From: a bacterium 0.1xD8-71
GTDB lineage: Bacteria; Bacillota; Clostridia; Lachnospirales; Lachnospiraceae
DNA length: 64,000 nt
Reading direction: 5' to 3'
NCBI GenBank assembly: GCA_003612405.1
Contig: RAYR01000017.1
Span: forward strand, 1-64,000
The position numbers were made by a program, and so were the translations under genes. Shown here one piece after another: positions 53,483 through 62,980 of the stretch (its first letter is position 1; every line of letters starts with the position of its first letter). The notes beneath the pieces were generated by a model. It was not told where the DNA came from. It searched no databases and worked only from the letters and a program-made list of their open reading frames with translations.

Positions 53483-56400
53483 ATGAGCGGATTGAAGAAT
53501 GGGTATGACTGGGCGGCCTACTATGCGGCGGCTTATGAAAAGGAACGCAAACATAATACCATGCTGGCTGGCCAGGTGGCGGATCTGGAGAGAAAACAGG
53601 AGGATTACAGGGATAATCTGGAACGGATTTATACCAGTCCTTTCTGGAAAGCCATTGCGCCGGTGCATGGTTTATTTTATAAGGAATCAGCTGTTGCTGA
53701 ATCGGCGGATTCTTCTGAAAGTGGATGTAAGGACACCTTGGAAGAAGAGGATAACACATGTTGTGAAAATGAAAAAGTAAATCTGGATTCTTTTATTGTA
53801 GTGGAAGGATGGAGAGAAATTGAGATTCCGGATTCCGATATACTTCTGTTGACCTATGGCTCGGGAGTGCTTGAACAGGGGATTTTTGAAATAATTAAAT
53901 TATACTTTAATAAGCACACATCTTGTATGGCGGCCTATGTGGATGAGGACTTCTATGAGGAAAATCCGGCATGTGGAAAGAATCCCTGGTACAAGTCCGA
54001 CTATGAACCGGATACGCTGCTTGCCTATAACTGCTGGGGGCATCTGGTGGCAGTGAGGCGGGATCTGATTTCCGAGATTGCCTATGGCGGACTTTCACAG
54101 TGCAGTGAGAAGACGGAACTGGCAGTGGGATTTTATGATCTGTGCCTGCGTCTGGAGGAGGCGGCTTTGAAACGCTGCGGCATGGATTATGGAAAAATGC
54201 GTCAGGTAGTGTGTCGTGTGGACAGCATACTCTATCATGGAAAGATTACGGCAGGGTCGGGGGAAGAGGAGACCTTTACAGGTGCAGGACCGGCCTTTTG
54301 TGCAGTGCGGGAGGATGCCCTGCGCAGGAGAGGCATCCGGGCAGATTTGCAGTACGGGCCGGATCCGGATTTATATCATATTGTTTATGATACTTCTGTG
54401 TCTGGCAGGGAGCGCTGTGCCCGTGCAGGGAGTGACGGCCGTGCTATCGCTCCGCACCGGGTAGTGTCGGTTATCATGCGCACCAAGGATGCACCGGATT
54501 CTTTGGAGCGGTGTCTGAAATCTTTTAAGAAGAGGACAGCCTACCGTTATTATGAGTGGATCGTGGTAGATAATGGAAGCAGCGAAGAAAACAGAAGAAA
54601 AATGGAAAAGCTGCAAAGAGAGTATGGATTTATCTGCCTGTATGAACAGGAGTCCGGGGACGGGGCTGCACAGTATGGCCTGGGAGCGGATCATGCCAAA
54701 GGTGATCTTCTGCTTTTTCTCAGTCATGATATGGAAATTATAGAAAAGAGCTGGCTGGGCCATATGGCAGGGCAGGCATTACAGTCTCATGTAGGGGCTG
54801 TAGGTGCGGATTTATGGATGGTGGGCACAAAGAAGGACCTGCGGTCCGAAGTTGTGCGGGATGTGTCTGTGGTATCGGAGGCATGTCTGATGGTATCCCG
54901 TGAGAAATATGAGAAAGCAGGCGGTTTTTGCGCGAATGGAGAAGCGGTTTGCAGTATTGAAGATTTCTGCCGCAGACTGGAGACGGCCGGTTATTATAAT
55001 GTAATCAGAAATGATGTAGCGCTTCGGCAGCATACTGCATCGGAGGATGGAACAGAAACAGAAGAGTTTTATACAGGCTCCTTACAGCAGGAACAGAGCC
55101 GGATGACAGAGGAGGAAACTCTGCGTTTCTACCGGGATGCCTACAGACGGGAGAAGAAAAAGGGTCAGGTGCTTTCCGGCAAGCTTGACGATGCGCAGAA
55201 AAAGAGTGATGCGCTGGGCCTGCGGCTTGGTCAGATTAAGGGCAGTATTTTGTGGCGGATGTCCAAACCGCTGCGCACTCTGGTGCACTGGGTACGGCGC
55301 ACCAAGGAACGGGTGGGGTACTGTGGCAGTGTCAAAGGAGTCCTTCGCAAGGTAAATGCCAAGATGATTGAGAAAAAGGCGCGTGCCCAGCATGGAACGG
55401 CCAGTTTCCCGGATGCGGAGGAAGCGGCGAGACAGCGGGCCACCAGATTTGATAAGGCAATCAAATTCAGTATTCTGGTGCCTCTTTACAATACACCTGA
55501 GAAATATTTACGGCAGGCCATAGAGTCGGTGACAGCCCAGACTTATGAGAACTGGGAGCTGTGTCTGGCGGACGGCTCTGATGAAGAGCATGGCGATGTG
55601 GAACGGATATGCCGGGAGTATATGGAACTGGATAAGAAATACCTGCGTTCCAGCAGCAATCTGTACTGCCGGATTGTCTATAAGAAGCTTCCAAAGAATG
55701 AGGGTATTTCCGGCAACACCAATGCCTGCCTTTCCATGGCTTCCGGTGATTATATTGCCCTGTTTGATCATGATGATGTGCTGCATCCCAGTGTGCTTTA
55801 TGAGTATATGAAGGCAATCTGTGAGAAGGGCGCCGATTATATTTACTGTGATGAGACTACCTTCAAGGGCAATAAGACCATAGATCATATGCTGACCCTG
55901 CACTTCAAGCCGGATTATGCACCGGACAATCTGCGGGCCAACAATTATATCTGCCATTTCAGCGCTTTTTCCAAAAAGCTGTTGGATGGGACACCGTTGT
56001 TCCGCTCTGAGTTTGACGGCAGTCAGGATCATGATATGATCCTGCGCCTTACATCCAGGGCCAGATGCGTGGTGCATGTGCCTAAGCTTCTCTATTACTG
56101 GCGGTCCCATGAGGGCAGTGTGGCTTCCGATATCAATGCCAAGAGCTATGCCATTGAGGCCGCAAAGGGTGCGGTGGCCTCTCATCTGAAAGCGCAGGGG
56201 TTCCGGAATTTTGAGATTACGTCCACCAAGGCGTTTGAGACCATTTTCCGGATCAAGTACGAGATTCAGGGCAATCCCAAAGTATCCATTGTGATTCCCA
56301 ACAAGGATCATCTGGAGGATTTAAAGCGTTGTATTACTTCTATTGTGGAAAAGACCACCTATGACAATTATGAAATTCTGGTGGTGGAGAATAACAGTAC

Positions 56401-57115
56401 TAGCGGGGAAATTGTTGAATATTATAAGAAAATTCAGGAAAATCCGGCCATTAAGGTGCTTACTTATAAGGGAGAATTTAATTATTCGAGGATTAATAAC
56501 CGGGCCGTGGCCAGGGCTTCGGGCGAGTATATCCTGCTCCTGAATAATGATACCCAGGTGATTACCCTGGACTGGATTGAGGAACTTCTGATGTATGCCC
56601 AGCGGGATGATGTGGGAGCTGTAGGCGCCAAGCTGTATTATGAAGACAGGACCATTCAGCATGCCGGAGTGGTCTTGGGATTAGGTGCACACAGGACGGC
56701 AGGGCATAGTCATTATGGTATCAGTTATAATAACCTTGGCTATATGGGCAGACTATGTTATGCCCAGAATGTGATGGCCGTGACCGGCGCATGTCTGATG
56801 ATGCGTAAAGCCTTGTTTAAACAGCTGGGCGGGCTGGATGAGAATTTTGCAGTGTCCCTGAATGATGTGGATCTCTGTGTCCGTGCCTGGAAGGCGGGAT
56901 ATGTAAATGTGTTTACCCCCTTTGCGGAATTGTATCATTATGAATCGGTTTCCAGAGGAATGGATGATGCAGGAGAGAAGGCAGAACGGTATAACAGGGA
57001 ATCGGAGGTTTTCCGGGAGAAATGGAAGGAAGTTCTTGCCCAGGGCGATCCCTATTATAATCCGAACTTCTCCCTTGACCGGAGTGATTTTGTGCTGAAA
57101 TATAACCAGACGTAA
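53483..57115 (+). CDS. Multi-domain glycosyltransferase (three GT2-like regions)
   Basis: A 1210-residue cytoplasmic protein. The first about 90 residues form a coiled coil and linker; then an acceptor-type domain with AAYVDEDF; a GT2-like region from about 327 (VIMRTKDAPDSL) that has SHD instead of an acidic DxD and a shortened C-terminal half; a full GT2 domain from about 660 (VPLYNTPEKYL, DHDD, CDET); and another from about 932 (IPNKDHLEDL, NNDTQ, LNDVDLC). The last two look active, the first degenerate. It probably adds two sugars, perhaps rhamnose, to the polymer exported by the Wzm/Wzt pair. Confidence 0.88.
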   Translation: MSGLKNGYDWAAYYAAAYEKERKHNTMLAGQVADLERKQEDYRDNLERIYTSPFWKAIAPVHGLFYKESAVAESADSSESGCKDTLEEEDNTCCENEKVNLDSFIVVEGWREIEIPDSDILLLTYGSGVLEQGIFEIIKLYFNKHTSCMAAYVDEDFYEENPACGKNPWYKSDYEPDTLLAYNCWGHLVAVRRDLISEIAYGGLSQCSEKTELAVGFYDLCLRLEEAALKRCGMDYGKMRQVVCRVDSILYHGKITAGSGEEETFTGAGPAFCAVREDALRRRGIRADLQYGPDPDLYHIVYDTSVSGRERCARAGSDGRAIAPHRVVSVIMRTKDAPDSLERCLKSFKKRTAYRYYEWIVVDNGSSEENRRKMEKLQREYGFICLYEQESGDGAAQYGLGADHAKGDLLLFLSHDMEIIEKSWLGHMAGQALQSHVGAVGADLWMVGTKKDLRSEVVRDVSVVSEACLMVSREKYEKAGGFCANGEAVCSIEDFCRRLETAGYYNVIRNDVALRQHTASEDGTETEEFYTGSLQQEQSRMTEEETLRFYRDAYRREKKKGQVLSGKLDDAQKKSDALGLRLGQIKGSILWRMSKPLRTLVHWVRRTKERVGYCGSVKGVLRKVNAKMIEKKARAQHGTASFPDAEEAARQRATRFDKAIKFSILVPLYNTPEKYLRQAIESVTAQTYENWELCLADGSDEEHGDVERICREYMELDKKYLRSSSNLYCRIVYKKLPKNEGISGNTNACLSMASGDYIALFDHDDVLHPSVLYEYMKAICEKGADYIYCDETTFKGNKTIDHMLTLHFKPDYAPDNLRANNYICHFSAFSKKLLDGTPLFRSEFDGSQDHDMILRLTSRARCVVHVPKLLYYWRSHEGSVASDINAKSYAIEAAKGAVASHLKAQGFRNFEITSTKAFETIFRIKYEIQGNPKVSIVIPNKDHLEDLKRCITSIVEKTTYDNYEILVVENNSTSGEIVEYYKKIQENPAIKVLTYKGEFNYSRINNRAVARASGEYILLLNNDTQVITLDWIEELLMYAQRDDVGAVGAKLYYEDRTIQHAGVVLGLGAHRTAGHSHYGISYNNLGYMGRLCYAQNVMAVTGACLMMRKALFKQLGGLDENFAVSLNDVDLCVRAWKAGYVNVFTPFAELYHYESVSRGMDDAGEKAERYNRESEVFREKWKEVLAQGDPYYNPNFSLDRSDFVLKYNQT

Positions 57116-57140
57116 GACGAATATGAACAGGAAAGAGACA

Positions 57141-59234
57141 ATGGCGGACAGGCGTATGAATGAAAATGAGAAAATCATGGAGGTCGGAAAGGTCAGGCTG
57201 GATCTTACCTATTATCCAGGCGAGGATTATTACTGTGACGGTGCGGTGGAGGATGAACTTCTGGACATCGTGAAGAATTATGCTGCGGTGGAGTATCAGC
57301 GGATTATCGAGGAGAGAAAAAGCTGGCCCGTGTTGTATCATCTATCGCCCCTTCGGGAAAACATTGTGGAGTGGATTCCCATGGAGGGCACGAAAGTGCT
57401 GGAAGTGGGGAGTGGCTGCGGTGCCATAACCGGTGCCCTGGCCCGCAAGGCGGCTCAGGTGGTGGGAGTAGATCTGTCCAAAAAGCGGAGCCTAATCAAT
57501 GCCTATCGTCACAGCGACTGTGATAATGTGACGATTCATGTGGGGAATTTTAAGGATGTGGAGCCTGCTTTGCCAGTAGATTTTGACTATATCTTTCTGA
57601 TCGGTGTGTTTGAATACGGGCAGAGTTACATGGGCACCGACAGACCCTTTGAAGAATTCTTACAGATTGTCATGAAACATCTTTCGCCCGGCGGCCGTGT
57701 GGTAATCGCCATAGAGAATAAATATGGCCTGAAATATTTTGCGGGCTGCAAGGAAGATCATCTGGGCACCTGGTTCTCCGGTATTGAGAATTATGCGGCC
57801 GGCGGCGGTGTGCGCACCTTTTCCAGACAGGGGCTGGAGAAAATATTGAAAAACTGTGGAGTAAAGGACTACAGTTTCTACTATCCCTATCCGGATTATA
57901 AGTTTATGACCACGCTGTATTCGGACGGACGGCTTCCGGGGAAAGGAGAACTTTCCAATAACCTGCGCAATTACGACAGGGAACGGATGAATCTGTTCGA
58001 TGAGAAGTATGCGTTTGACGGTATGGCGGAGGATGGGCTTTTTCCGGTGTTTACCAATTCCTATGAAGTGATCATCGGCAAAGAGCTGCCTGTTTTGTAT
58101 ACCAGATATTCTAATGACCGTGCACCGGAATACCAGATTAAGACGGAAATCAGTAAGGATCCAGCAGGGCCTGAAGGGCATCCTGTTGTTAAAAAACTAC
58201 CGTTATGTAAAGAAGCGAAAGAGCATATCAGACAGATTGCCGCTGCTTACCGGAAGCTGGCAGAGCGGTATGAGGGCGGGAAGATACAGATTAACAAGTG
58301 CTGTCTTCATGAGGATGCGGACAAGGAATGGGATTCCTTCGAGTATGTGGAGGGAAGACCGCTGACAGAACTGATGGATGAGAGACTGGAACGGAATGAT
58401 ATTGAGGGATTTCATGCTCTTTTTCAAGAGTATGTGGAGCGGGTCGGATATCATGCGGAATATCCGGTGGTAGATTTTGATATGATTTTCTCCAATATCA
58501 TGGTGCAGGAGGATACCTGGACGATTATCGATTATGAGTGGACGTATGAGAAACAAATGGATCCAAGGGAACTTGCTTTCCGTGCAATTTACTGTTATCT
58601 TTTAGAGGATGAAAAGAGAAATAAATTAAATTTAGATTTAATATTAAACTCTCTGGGAATGAGTGAGGCGGATATGGATGACTGCCGCGCCAGGGAGCGG
58701 AAGTTCCAGAAACAGGTGACGGGACGCAGCAGGTCCATGTCAGAACTCTATGCCTGGATGGGAGCACCTGTTATTGATCCATGGGATTGTCTGGAACGGG
58801 AGAAACAGAAACTGGTGCCCAGAAAGGTGCAGGTATATGAGGACTGCGGGAGCGGATTTTCGGAAGAAAAATCCTATTTTGTGCCGGAGGCCTACCTGAA
58901 TGACGAAGATGTGGAGTTACAGCTTACAGTGGACGGAAATGTGCAGATGCTGCGGATAGATCCGGCCATGGAGGCTTGTGTGGTCAGGGTAGAGGAAATG
59001 ACCTTTAACGGGAAGGAAGTCCCCATCCGCTCCAAATCTGTCTTTACAACCAATGGAAAAGCACTGAAATCTTCCACGGCAATGGTTTTTGTCACCGGCG
59101 ATCCCAATCTGAGCATCAATGTGGCAGGACTGGAGAGAAAGCCGCTGAATCTTTTGTATGTCAGGATGAAGGTGGTGATACTGCCGCCTGTGATGGCGGA
59201 GGATATGGCAGCATCCGTGAGAAAATGGATCTGA
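57141..59234 (+). CDS. Methyltransferase-kinase fusion, WbdD-like chain terminator
   Basis: A 697-residue protein. An N-terminal class I methyltransferase has the SAM motif VLEVGSGCGAITGAL (about residues 83-97) and VVGVDLS. The middle (about 330-540) looks like an aminoglycoside-phosphotransferase/kinase fold: catalytic loop DFDMIFSN (about 441-448) and metal motif IIDYEW (about 461-466). The C-terminal 140 residues form a beta-rich domain. WbdD of E. coli O9a joins the same two activities and caps the O-antigen chain, and its product is read by a Wzt with a cargo domain, as encoded here three genes upstream. The start at 57141 follows AGGAAAG. Confidence 0.75.
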   Translation: MADRRMNENEKIMEVGKVRLDLTYYPGEDYYCDGAVEDELLDIVKNYAAVEYQRIIEERKSWPVLYHLSPLRENIVEWIPMEGTKVLEVGSGCGAITGALARKAAQVVGVDLSKKRSLINAYRHSDCDNVTIHVGNFKDVEPALPVDFDYIFLIGVFEYGQSYMGTDRPFEEFLQIVMKHLSPGGRVVIAIENKYGLKYFAGCKEDHLGTWFSGIENYAAGGGVRTFSRQGLEKILKNCGVKDYSFYYPYPDYKFMTTLYSDGRLPGKGELSNNLRNYDRERMNLFDEKYAFDGMAEDGLFPVFTNSYEVIIGKELPVLYTRYSNDRAPEYQIKTEISKDPAGPEGHPVVKKLPLCKEAKEHIRQIAAAYRKLAERYEGGKIQINKCCLHEDADKEWDSFEYVEGRPLTELMDERLERNDIEGFHALFQEYVERVGYHAEYPVVDFDMIFSNIMVQEDTWTIIDYEWTYEKQMDPRELAFRAIYCYLLEDEKRNKLNLDLILNSLGMSEADMDDCRARERKFQKQVTGRSRSMSELYAWMGAPVIDPWDCLEREKQKLVPRKVQVYEDCGSGFSEEKSYFVPEAYLNDEDVELQLTVDGNVQMLRIDPAMEACVVRVEEMTFNGKEVPIRSKSVFTTNGKALKSSTAMVFVTGDPNLSINVAGLERKPLNLLYVRMKVVILPPVMAEDMAASVRKWI

Positions 59235-59247
59235 GGGAGGATAAGGT

Positions 59248-61065
59248 TTGCGCTTGAAGAAATGGATCCGGCGGTTATTGGAATGGCGGCTGGACAGACG
59301 GTATGAGAAAAGCCTGCAATTATATGAGATGAATTATGATACCAGACTGGAAGATGAGGAGGAAGGATCTGTCCTTACAGGACAGGAGGATTCTGTGGAT
59401 TTTGAGATTCTGGTTTTTGGTGAGGGAGAGATGGCTGCGGATGCCAGGGAACGGATCGCAGCCTTCTTTGTCAAGTATCCCGAGGTGTTCTTTGTCTATG
59501 GAGATGAGGATGTGCAGGACGAGAAGGGGTCTTATCACTCCCCCTGGCTGAAGCAGGACTGGGCGCCGGACAGTTACCTTTGCAGGGATTATCTGGGCAG
59601 CCTGGCTGCTGTGAGAAGAGAACTTTATGAGCAGCTTACCGAGGAGGAGAAGCAGGAGGAGGGCGCCTGCCATGACAGGCTGGTGGAACTGGCGGGGGGC
59701 TATGAGAAAGGATGTCAGCACATCGGCCACCTTCGGGAGGTGCTTTTTCACAGGCGGAAAGCCTGGCTGCCGGCAGGAGAAGGCAGACCGGGAAAGAGGC
59801 TTGTGGATATGCCCCGTAAAGAGGCGTTTGTGTCTGTGGTGATTCCTTCCAAGGATAATGTGCCGATTCTTGTAAGGTGTCTGGAAACCGTTACCCAGAC
59901 GGTGCGGGAGCTGCCCTACGAGATTGTGATTGTGGATAATGGCAGCAGTGAGGCCAATCGTGTCAGAATCACACAGGAAATAGACAGAATCACACAGGAA
60001 GCAGGCAGTGAGATCCGCTATTTGTACCGTCCTATGCCTTTTAACTTTTCCCATATGTGTAATCTGGGGGCTAAGGAGGCGAAAGGAAACCTGCTCTTAT
60101 TCTTAAATGATGATATTGAAGCTGTATCCCCCGGCTGGCTGGAGGAACTGGCAGACAAGGCGCTCAGAGAGTGGACGGGTGCTGTGGGGATTAAACTGCT
60201 GTATCCTGATTCTACCCGGATCCAGCACACGGGGGTGGTGAATATTGTTCTGGGGCCTGTTCACAAATTACAGTTCCAGGATGATAACGGATGTTATTAT
60301 GATGGCAGGAACCAGGGCGTATGGAATTATCTGGCTGTGACGGGCGCCTGTCTGATGCTTCGCAGGGAAGTCTTTGAGGAAGCAGGTGGTTTTCAGGAAC
60401 AGCTTCAGGTTGCCTTTAATGATGTGGATCTGTGTTTTACTTTGTACGAACTGGGATATCATAATGTGGTGGTAAACACCTGTCATCTGGTACACCACGA
60501 ATCTTTAAGCCGTGGGCATGATGAGAGCGAGGCAGATCAGAGGCGGCTTATGCAGGAGAGGGACATTCTCTATGGCAGACATCCCAGGTTAGAGAGAAAG
60601 GATCCTTATTATCACCCAAGGCTTAACAGAAAGCGCCTGGATACCACGATTCGTCCTGCCTTCGAGGAGGGGCGTACCATTCCCGACAGGCGTGTGTGCG
60701 AACTGGGGGAGGACATTACAGGCGTCAGGGAGGACGAATGTCTGCGTCTGATTGTGGAACTGGCTACGCCTCGCAGAGTACAGGGCTATGCGGTGGTTCT
60801 GGGAAGCGATAATGCCTGCTTTGAGACGAAACTGCTGTTTGAGGACAAGGAACGGGGCAGTCTTTATCAGTTGGAATATACGCCCCAGTGCCGTAATGAT
60901 ATTGCACAGAACATGCCTGATCAGAAAAATATCGCGCTGTGCGGCTTTGAGGTGGAGCTTGTGGCGCCCCTGCCGCCCGGGGAGTATCGAATCGGCGCGG
61001 TGTCGAGGGATGTTATTTCGGGGCTTAGGATTACAAGGTGGATTAATGTGGCGATGGTGGTGTGA
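59248..61065 (+). CDS. GT2 glycosyltransferase with flanking domains
   Basis: A 605-residue protein with a start at TTG 59248, seven bases after GGGAGG; no in-frame ATG fits better. An N-terminal domain with FVYGDEDVQDEKG and AAVRREL resembles the first part of the 1210-residue enzyme, followed by a GT2 domain from about residue 195 (VVIPSKDNVPIL, FLNDDIEAV, FNDVDLC). The C-terminal 130 residues are beta-rich. The GT2 domain looks active. Probably one sugar transfer in the same polymer. Confidence 0.88.
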   Translation: MRLKKWIRRLLEWRLDRRYEKSLQLYEMNYDTRLEDEEEGSVLTGQEDSVDFEILVFGEGEMAADARERIAAFFVKYPEVFFVYGDEDVQDEKGSYHSPWLKQDWAPDSYLCRDYLGSLAAVRRELYEQLTEEEKQEEGACHDRLVELAGGYEKGCQHIGHLREVLFHRRKAWLPAGEGRPGKRLVDMPRKEAFVSVVIPSKDNVPILVRCLETVTQTVRELPYEIVIVDNGSSEANRVRITQEIDRITQEAGSEIRYLYRPMPFNFSHMCNLGAKEAKGNLLLFLNDDIEAVSPGWLEELADKALREWTGAVGIKLLYPDSTRIQHTGVVNIVLGPVHKLQFQDDNGCYYDGRNQGVWNYLAVTGACLMLRREVFEEAGGFQEQLQVAFNDVDLCFTLYELGYHNVVVNTCHLVHHESLSRGHDESEADQRRLMQERDILYGRHPRLERKDPYYHPRLNRKRLDTTIRPAFEEGRTIPDRRVCELGEDITGVREDECLRLIVELATPRRVQGYAVVLGSDNACFETKLLFEDKERGSLYQLEYTPQCRNDIAQNMPDQKNIALCGFEVELVAPLPPGEYRIGAVSRDVISGLRITRWINVAMVV

Positions 61066-61083
61066 ATATCCTTATAAATATAT

Positions 61084-61112
61084 TTGCTAGCAGTTTCAGG
61101 TTGTGGTAAAAT
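61084..61112 (+). promoter_or_regulatory. Sigma-A promoter of the phosphohexomutase gene
   Basis: TTGCTA, a 17-base spacer and TAAAAT at 61107-61112, about 78 bases before the start codon. It gives the mutase its own transcription. Confidence 0.6.
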
Positions 61113-61189
61113 ATAGGGGATTCATGAACTTGGCTTTTGTTCTTTCGTAATGGGCGGGGAACAGTATTATAAAACAAGGAGGTTACACG

Positions 61190-62911
61190 ATGGGATATCA
61201 GGAGCAATTTGAGTTTTGGCTGGAGGATTCCTACTTTGACGATGCAACCAAGCAGGAGCTTCTGGCGATCAGAAACGATGAAAAGGAGATTGAGGACAGG
61301 TTTTATAAGGATCTTGCCTTTGGTACAGGCGGCCTTCGCGGCGTGATCGGAGCCGGCACCAACCGTATGAATATCTATACAGTGCGCAAGGCTACCCAGG
61401 GGCTTGCCAATTACATAAAGAAACAGGGCGGCGAGAAGAAAGGTGTTGCCATTGCTTACGACTCCAGAAGAATGTCTCCGGAGTTTGCCGATGAAGCGGC
61501 GCTTTGCCTGGCGGCGAATGGGATTAAGGCTTATGTGTTTGATGCCCTTCGTCCTACACCGGAATTATCTTTTGCACTCAGGGAACTTGGCTGTATCTCT
61601 GGTATTGTGATTACAGCAAGCCACAATCCGCCGGAGTATAACGGTTATAAGTGTTATTGGGAGGACGGCGCGCAGGTAACTGCTCCCAAGGACAAAGAGA
61701 TTATCACCGAGGTCAATAATGTGACCGATTATCATACCGTGAAGACCATGGATAAGGAAGAGGCTAAAAAGGCCGGTCTTTATGAGGTTATTGGCAAAGA
61801 GATTGACGACAAATACATGGCAGAGCTGAAGAAACAGATTATCCATCCGGAAGTCATCAAAGAGATGGCGGAGGATATGAAGATTGTCTATTCGCCTTTT
61901 AACGGTACGGGAAATGTGCCGGTCAGGAGAATTCTTTCTGAGCTGGGCTTCAAAAATGTGTATGTGGTGCCGGAGCAGGAGATGCCAGATCCCGATTTTA
62001 CCACCCTGGATTATCCAAATCCGGAAGATCCCAAAGCCTTTACCCTGGCATTGAAGCTTGCCAAGGAGAAGAACGCGGATATCGTGCTGGCCACAGATCC
62101 CGATGCAGACAGACTGGGTATCTATGCGCTGGATACCAAATCCGGTGAATATGTGCCGTTTACAGGCAATATGTCCGGTATGCTGATTGCAGAGTATATC
62201 TTAAGAGAAAGGACGGCCACAGGCACCATGCCTGAGAATCCGGCTCTGGTAACCACCATTGTTACCACCAATATGGCACGGGCGATTTCTGAGGATTATA
62301 AGGTGAAGTTTATTGAAGTCCTGACAGGGTTCAAGTTTATCGGTGAACAGATCAAGCTGTTTGAGCAGAGCGGTTCTAATCACTATGTGTTTGGTCTGGA
62401 GGAGAGTTACGGCTGTCTGGCAGGTACCCATGCAAGGGATAAGGATGCCATTGTGGCAGTGATGTGCCTGTGTGAGATGGCGGCATGGTGCAAGAAACAG
62501 GGTAAGACCGTGTGGGATCAGATGATTACACTCTATGATAAATACGGCTATTTTAAAGAGAGCCAGTATTCCATCACCATGAAGGGTATTGACGGAGCAA
62601 AGGAGATCGAGGAACTGATGAACAAACTCCGCAAGAATCCGCCGAAGAACTTCGGTGATCTGAAGGTGAAAGAGTTCAGGGATTATGATACCGGAAAGAC
62701 GCTGAATCTGGAAACAGGGGCAGAGGGTGAGACAGGACTGCCGCAGTCCAATGTGCTCTATTTCGATCTGACCAATGATTCCTGGTGCTGTGCAAGGCCT
62801 TCCGGTACAGAGCCGAAGATTAAGTTCTATATGGGCGTGAAGGGAACGAGTCTTGAGGATGCACAGGTTAAACTGGATCAGCTGACAGAAGATCTTAAGA
62901 AGAATTTATAA
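61190..62911 (+). CDS. pgcA: Phosphoglucomutase/phosphomannomutase
   Basis: A 573-residue alpha-D-phosphohexomutase. The phosphoserine is in TASHNPPEYNG (Ser144), the metal loop is ATDPDADRLG, the sugar loop GLEESYGCL and the phosphate-binding loop ARPSGTEPKIKFY. It interconverts hexose 6-phosphate and hexose 1-phosphate, the entry to dTDP-glucose made by RfbA. Length fits PgcA-type enzymes of Firmicutes. AAGGAGG precedes the start, and a terminator follows. Confidence 0.93.
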   Translation: MGYQEQFEFWLEDSYFDDATKQELLAIRNDEKEIEDRFYKDLAFGTGGLRGVIGAGTNRMNIYTVRKATQGLANYIKKQGGEKKGVAIAYDSRRMSPEFADEAALCLAANGIKAYVFDALRPTPELSFALRELGCISGIVITASHNPPEYNGYKCYWEDGAQVTAPKDKEIITEVNNVTDYHTVKTMDKEEAKKAGLYEVIGKEIDDKYMAELKKQIIHPEVIKEMAEDMKIVYSPFNGTGNVPVRRILSELGFKNVYVVPEQEMPDPDFTTLDYPNPEDPKAFTLALKLAKEKNADIVLATDPDADRLGIYALDTKSGEYVPFTGNMSGMLIAEYILRERTATGTMPENPALVTTIVTTNMARAISEDYKVKFIEVLTGFKFIGEQIKLFEQSGSNHYVFGLEESYGCLAGTHARDKDAIVAVMCLCEMAAWCKKQGKTVWDQMITLYDKYGYFKESQYSITMKGIDGAKEIEELMNKLRKNPPKNFGDLKVKEFRDYDTGKTLNLETGAEGETGLPQSNVLYFDLTNDSWCCARPSGTEPKIKFYMGVKGTSLEDAQVKLDQLTEDLKKNL

Positions 62912-62923
62912 GCAAAGCGTGAT

Positions 62924-62952
62924 AATCGCCCTGCGGTGAGCAGGGCGATTTC
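62924..62952 (+). terminator. Rho-independent terminator
   Basis: AATCGCCCTG pairs with CAGGGCGATT (ten pairs) followed by TCATT. The T-run is short, so some read-through into the next gene is possible. Confidence 0.65.
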
Positions 62953-62980
62953 ATTACACTTGGCAGCAGGAGGTGTGACA

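Noticed and set aside
55508..56311. Minus-strand open frame of 267 codons inside the large glycosyltransferase gene
   Set aside because: It is antisense to conserved GT2 domains and has no start signals.
59236..61065. Shared C-terminal beta domain between the methyltransferase-kinase and the 605-residue glycosyltransferase
   Set aside because: Both ends are beta-rich, but I could not find convincing shared motifs by eye.
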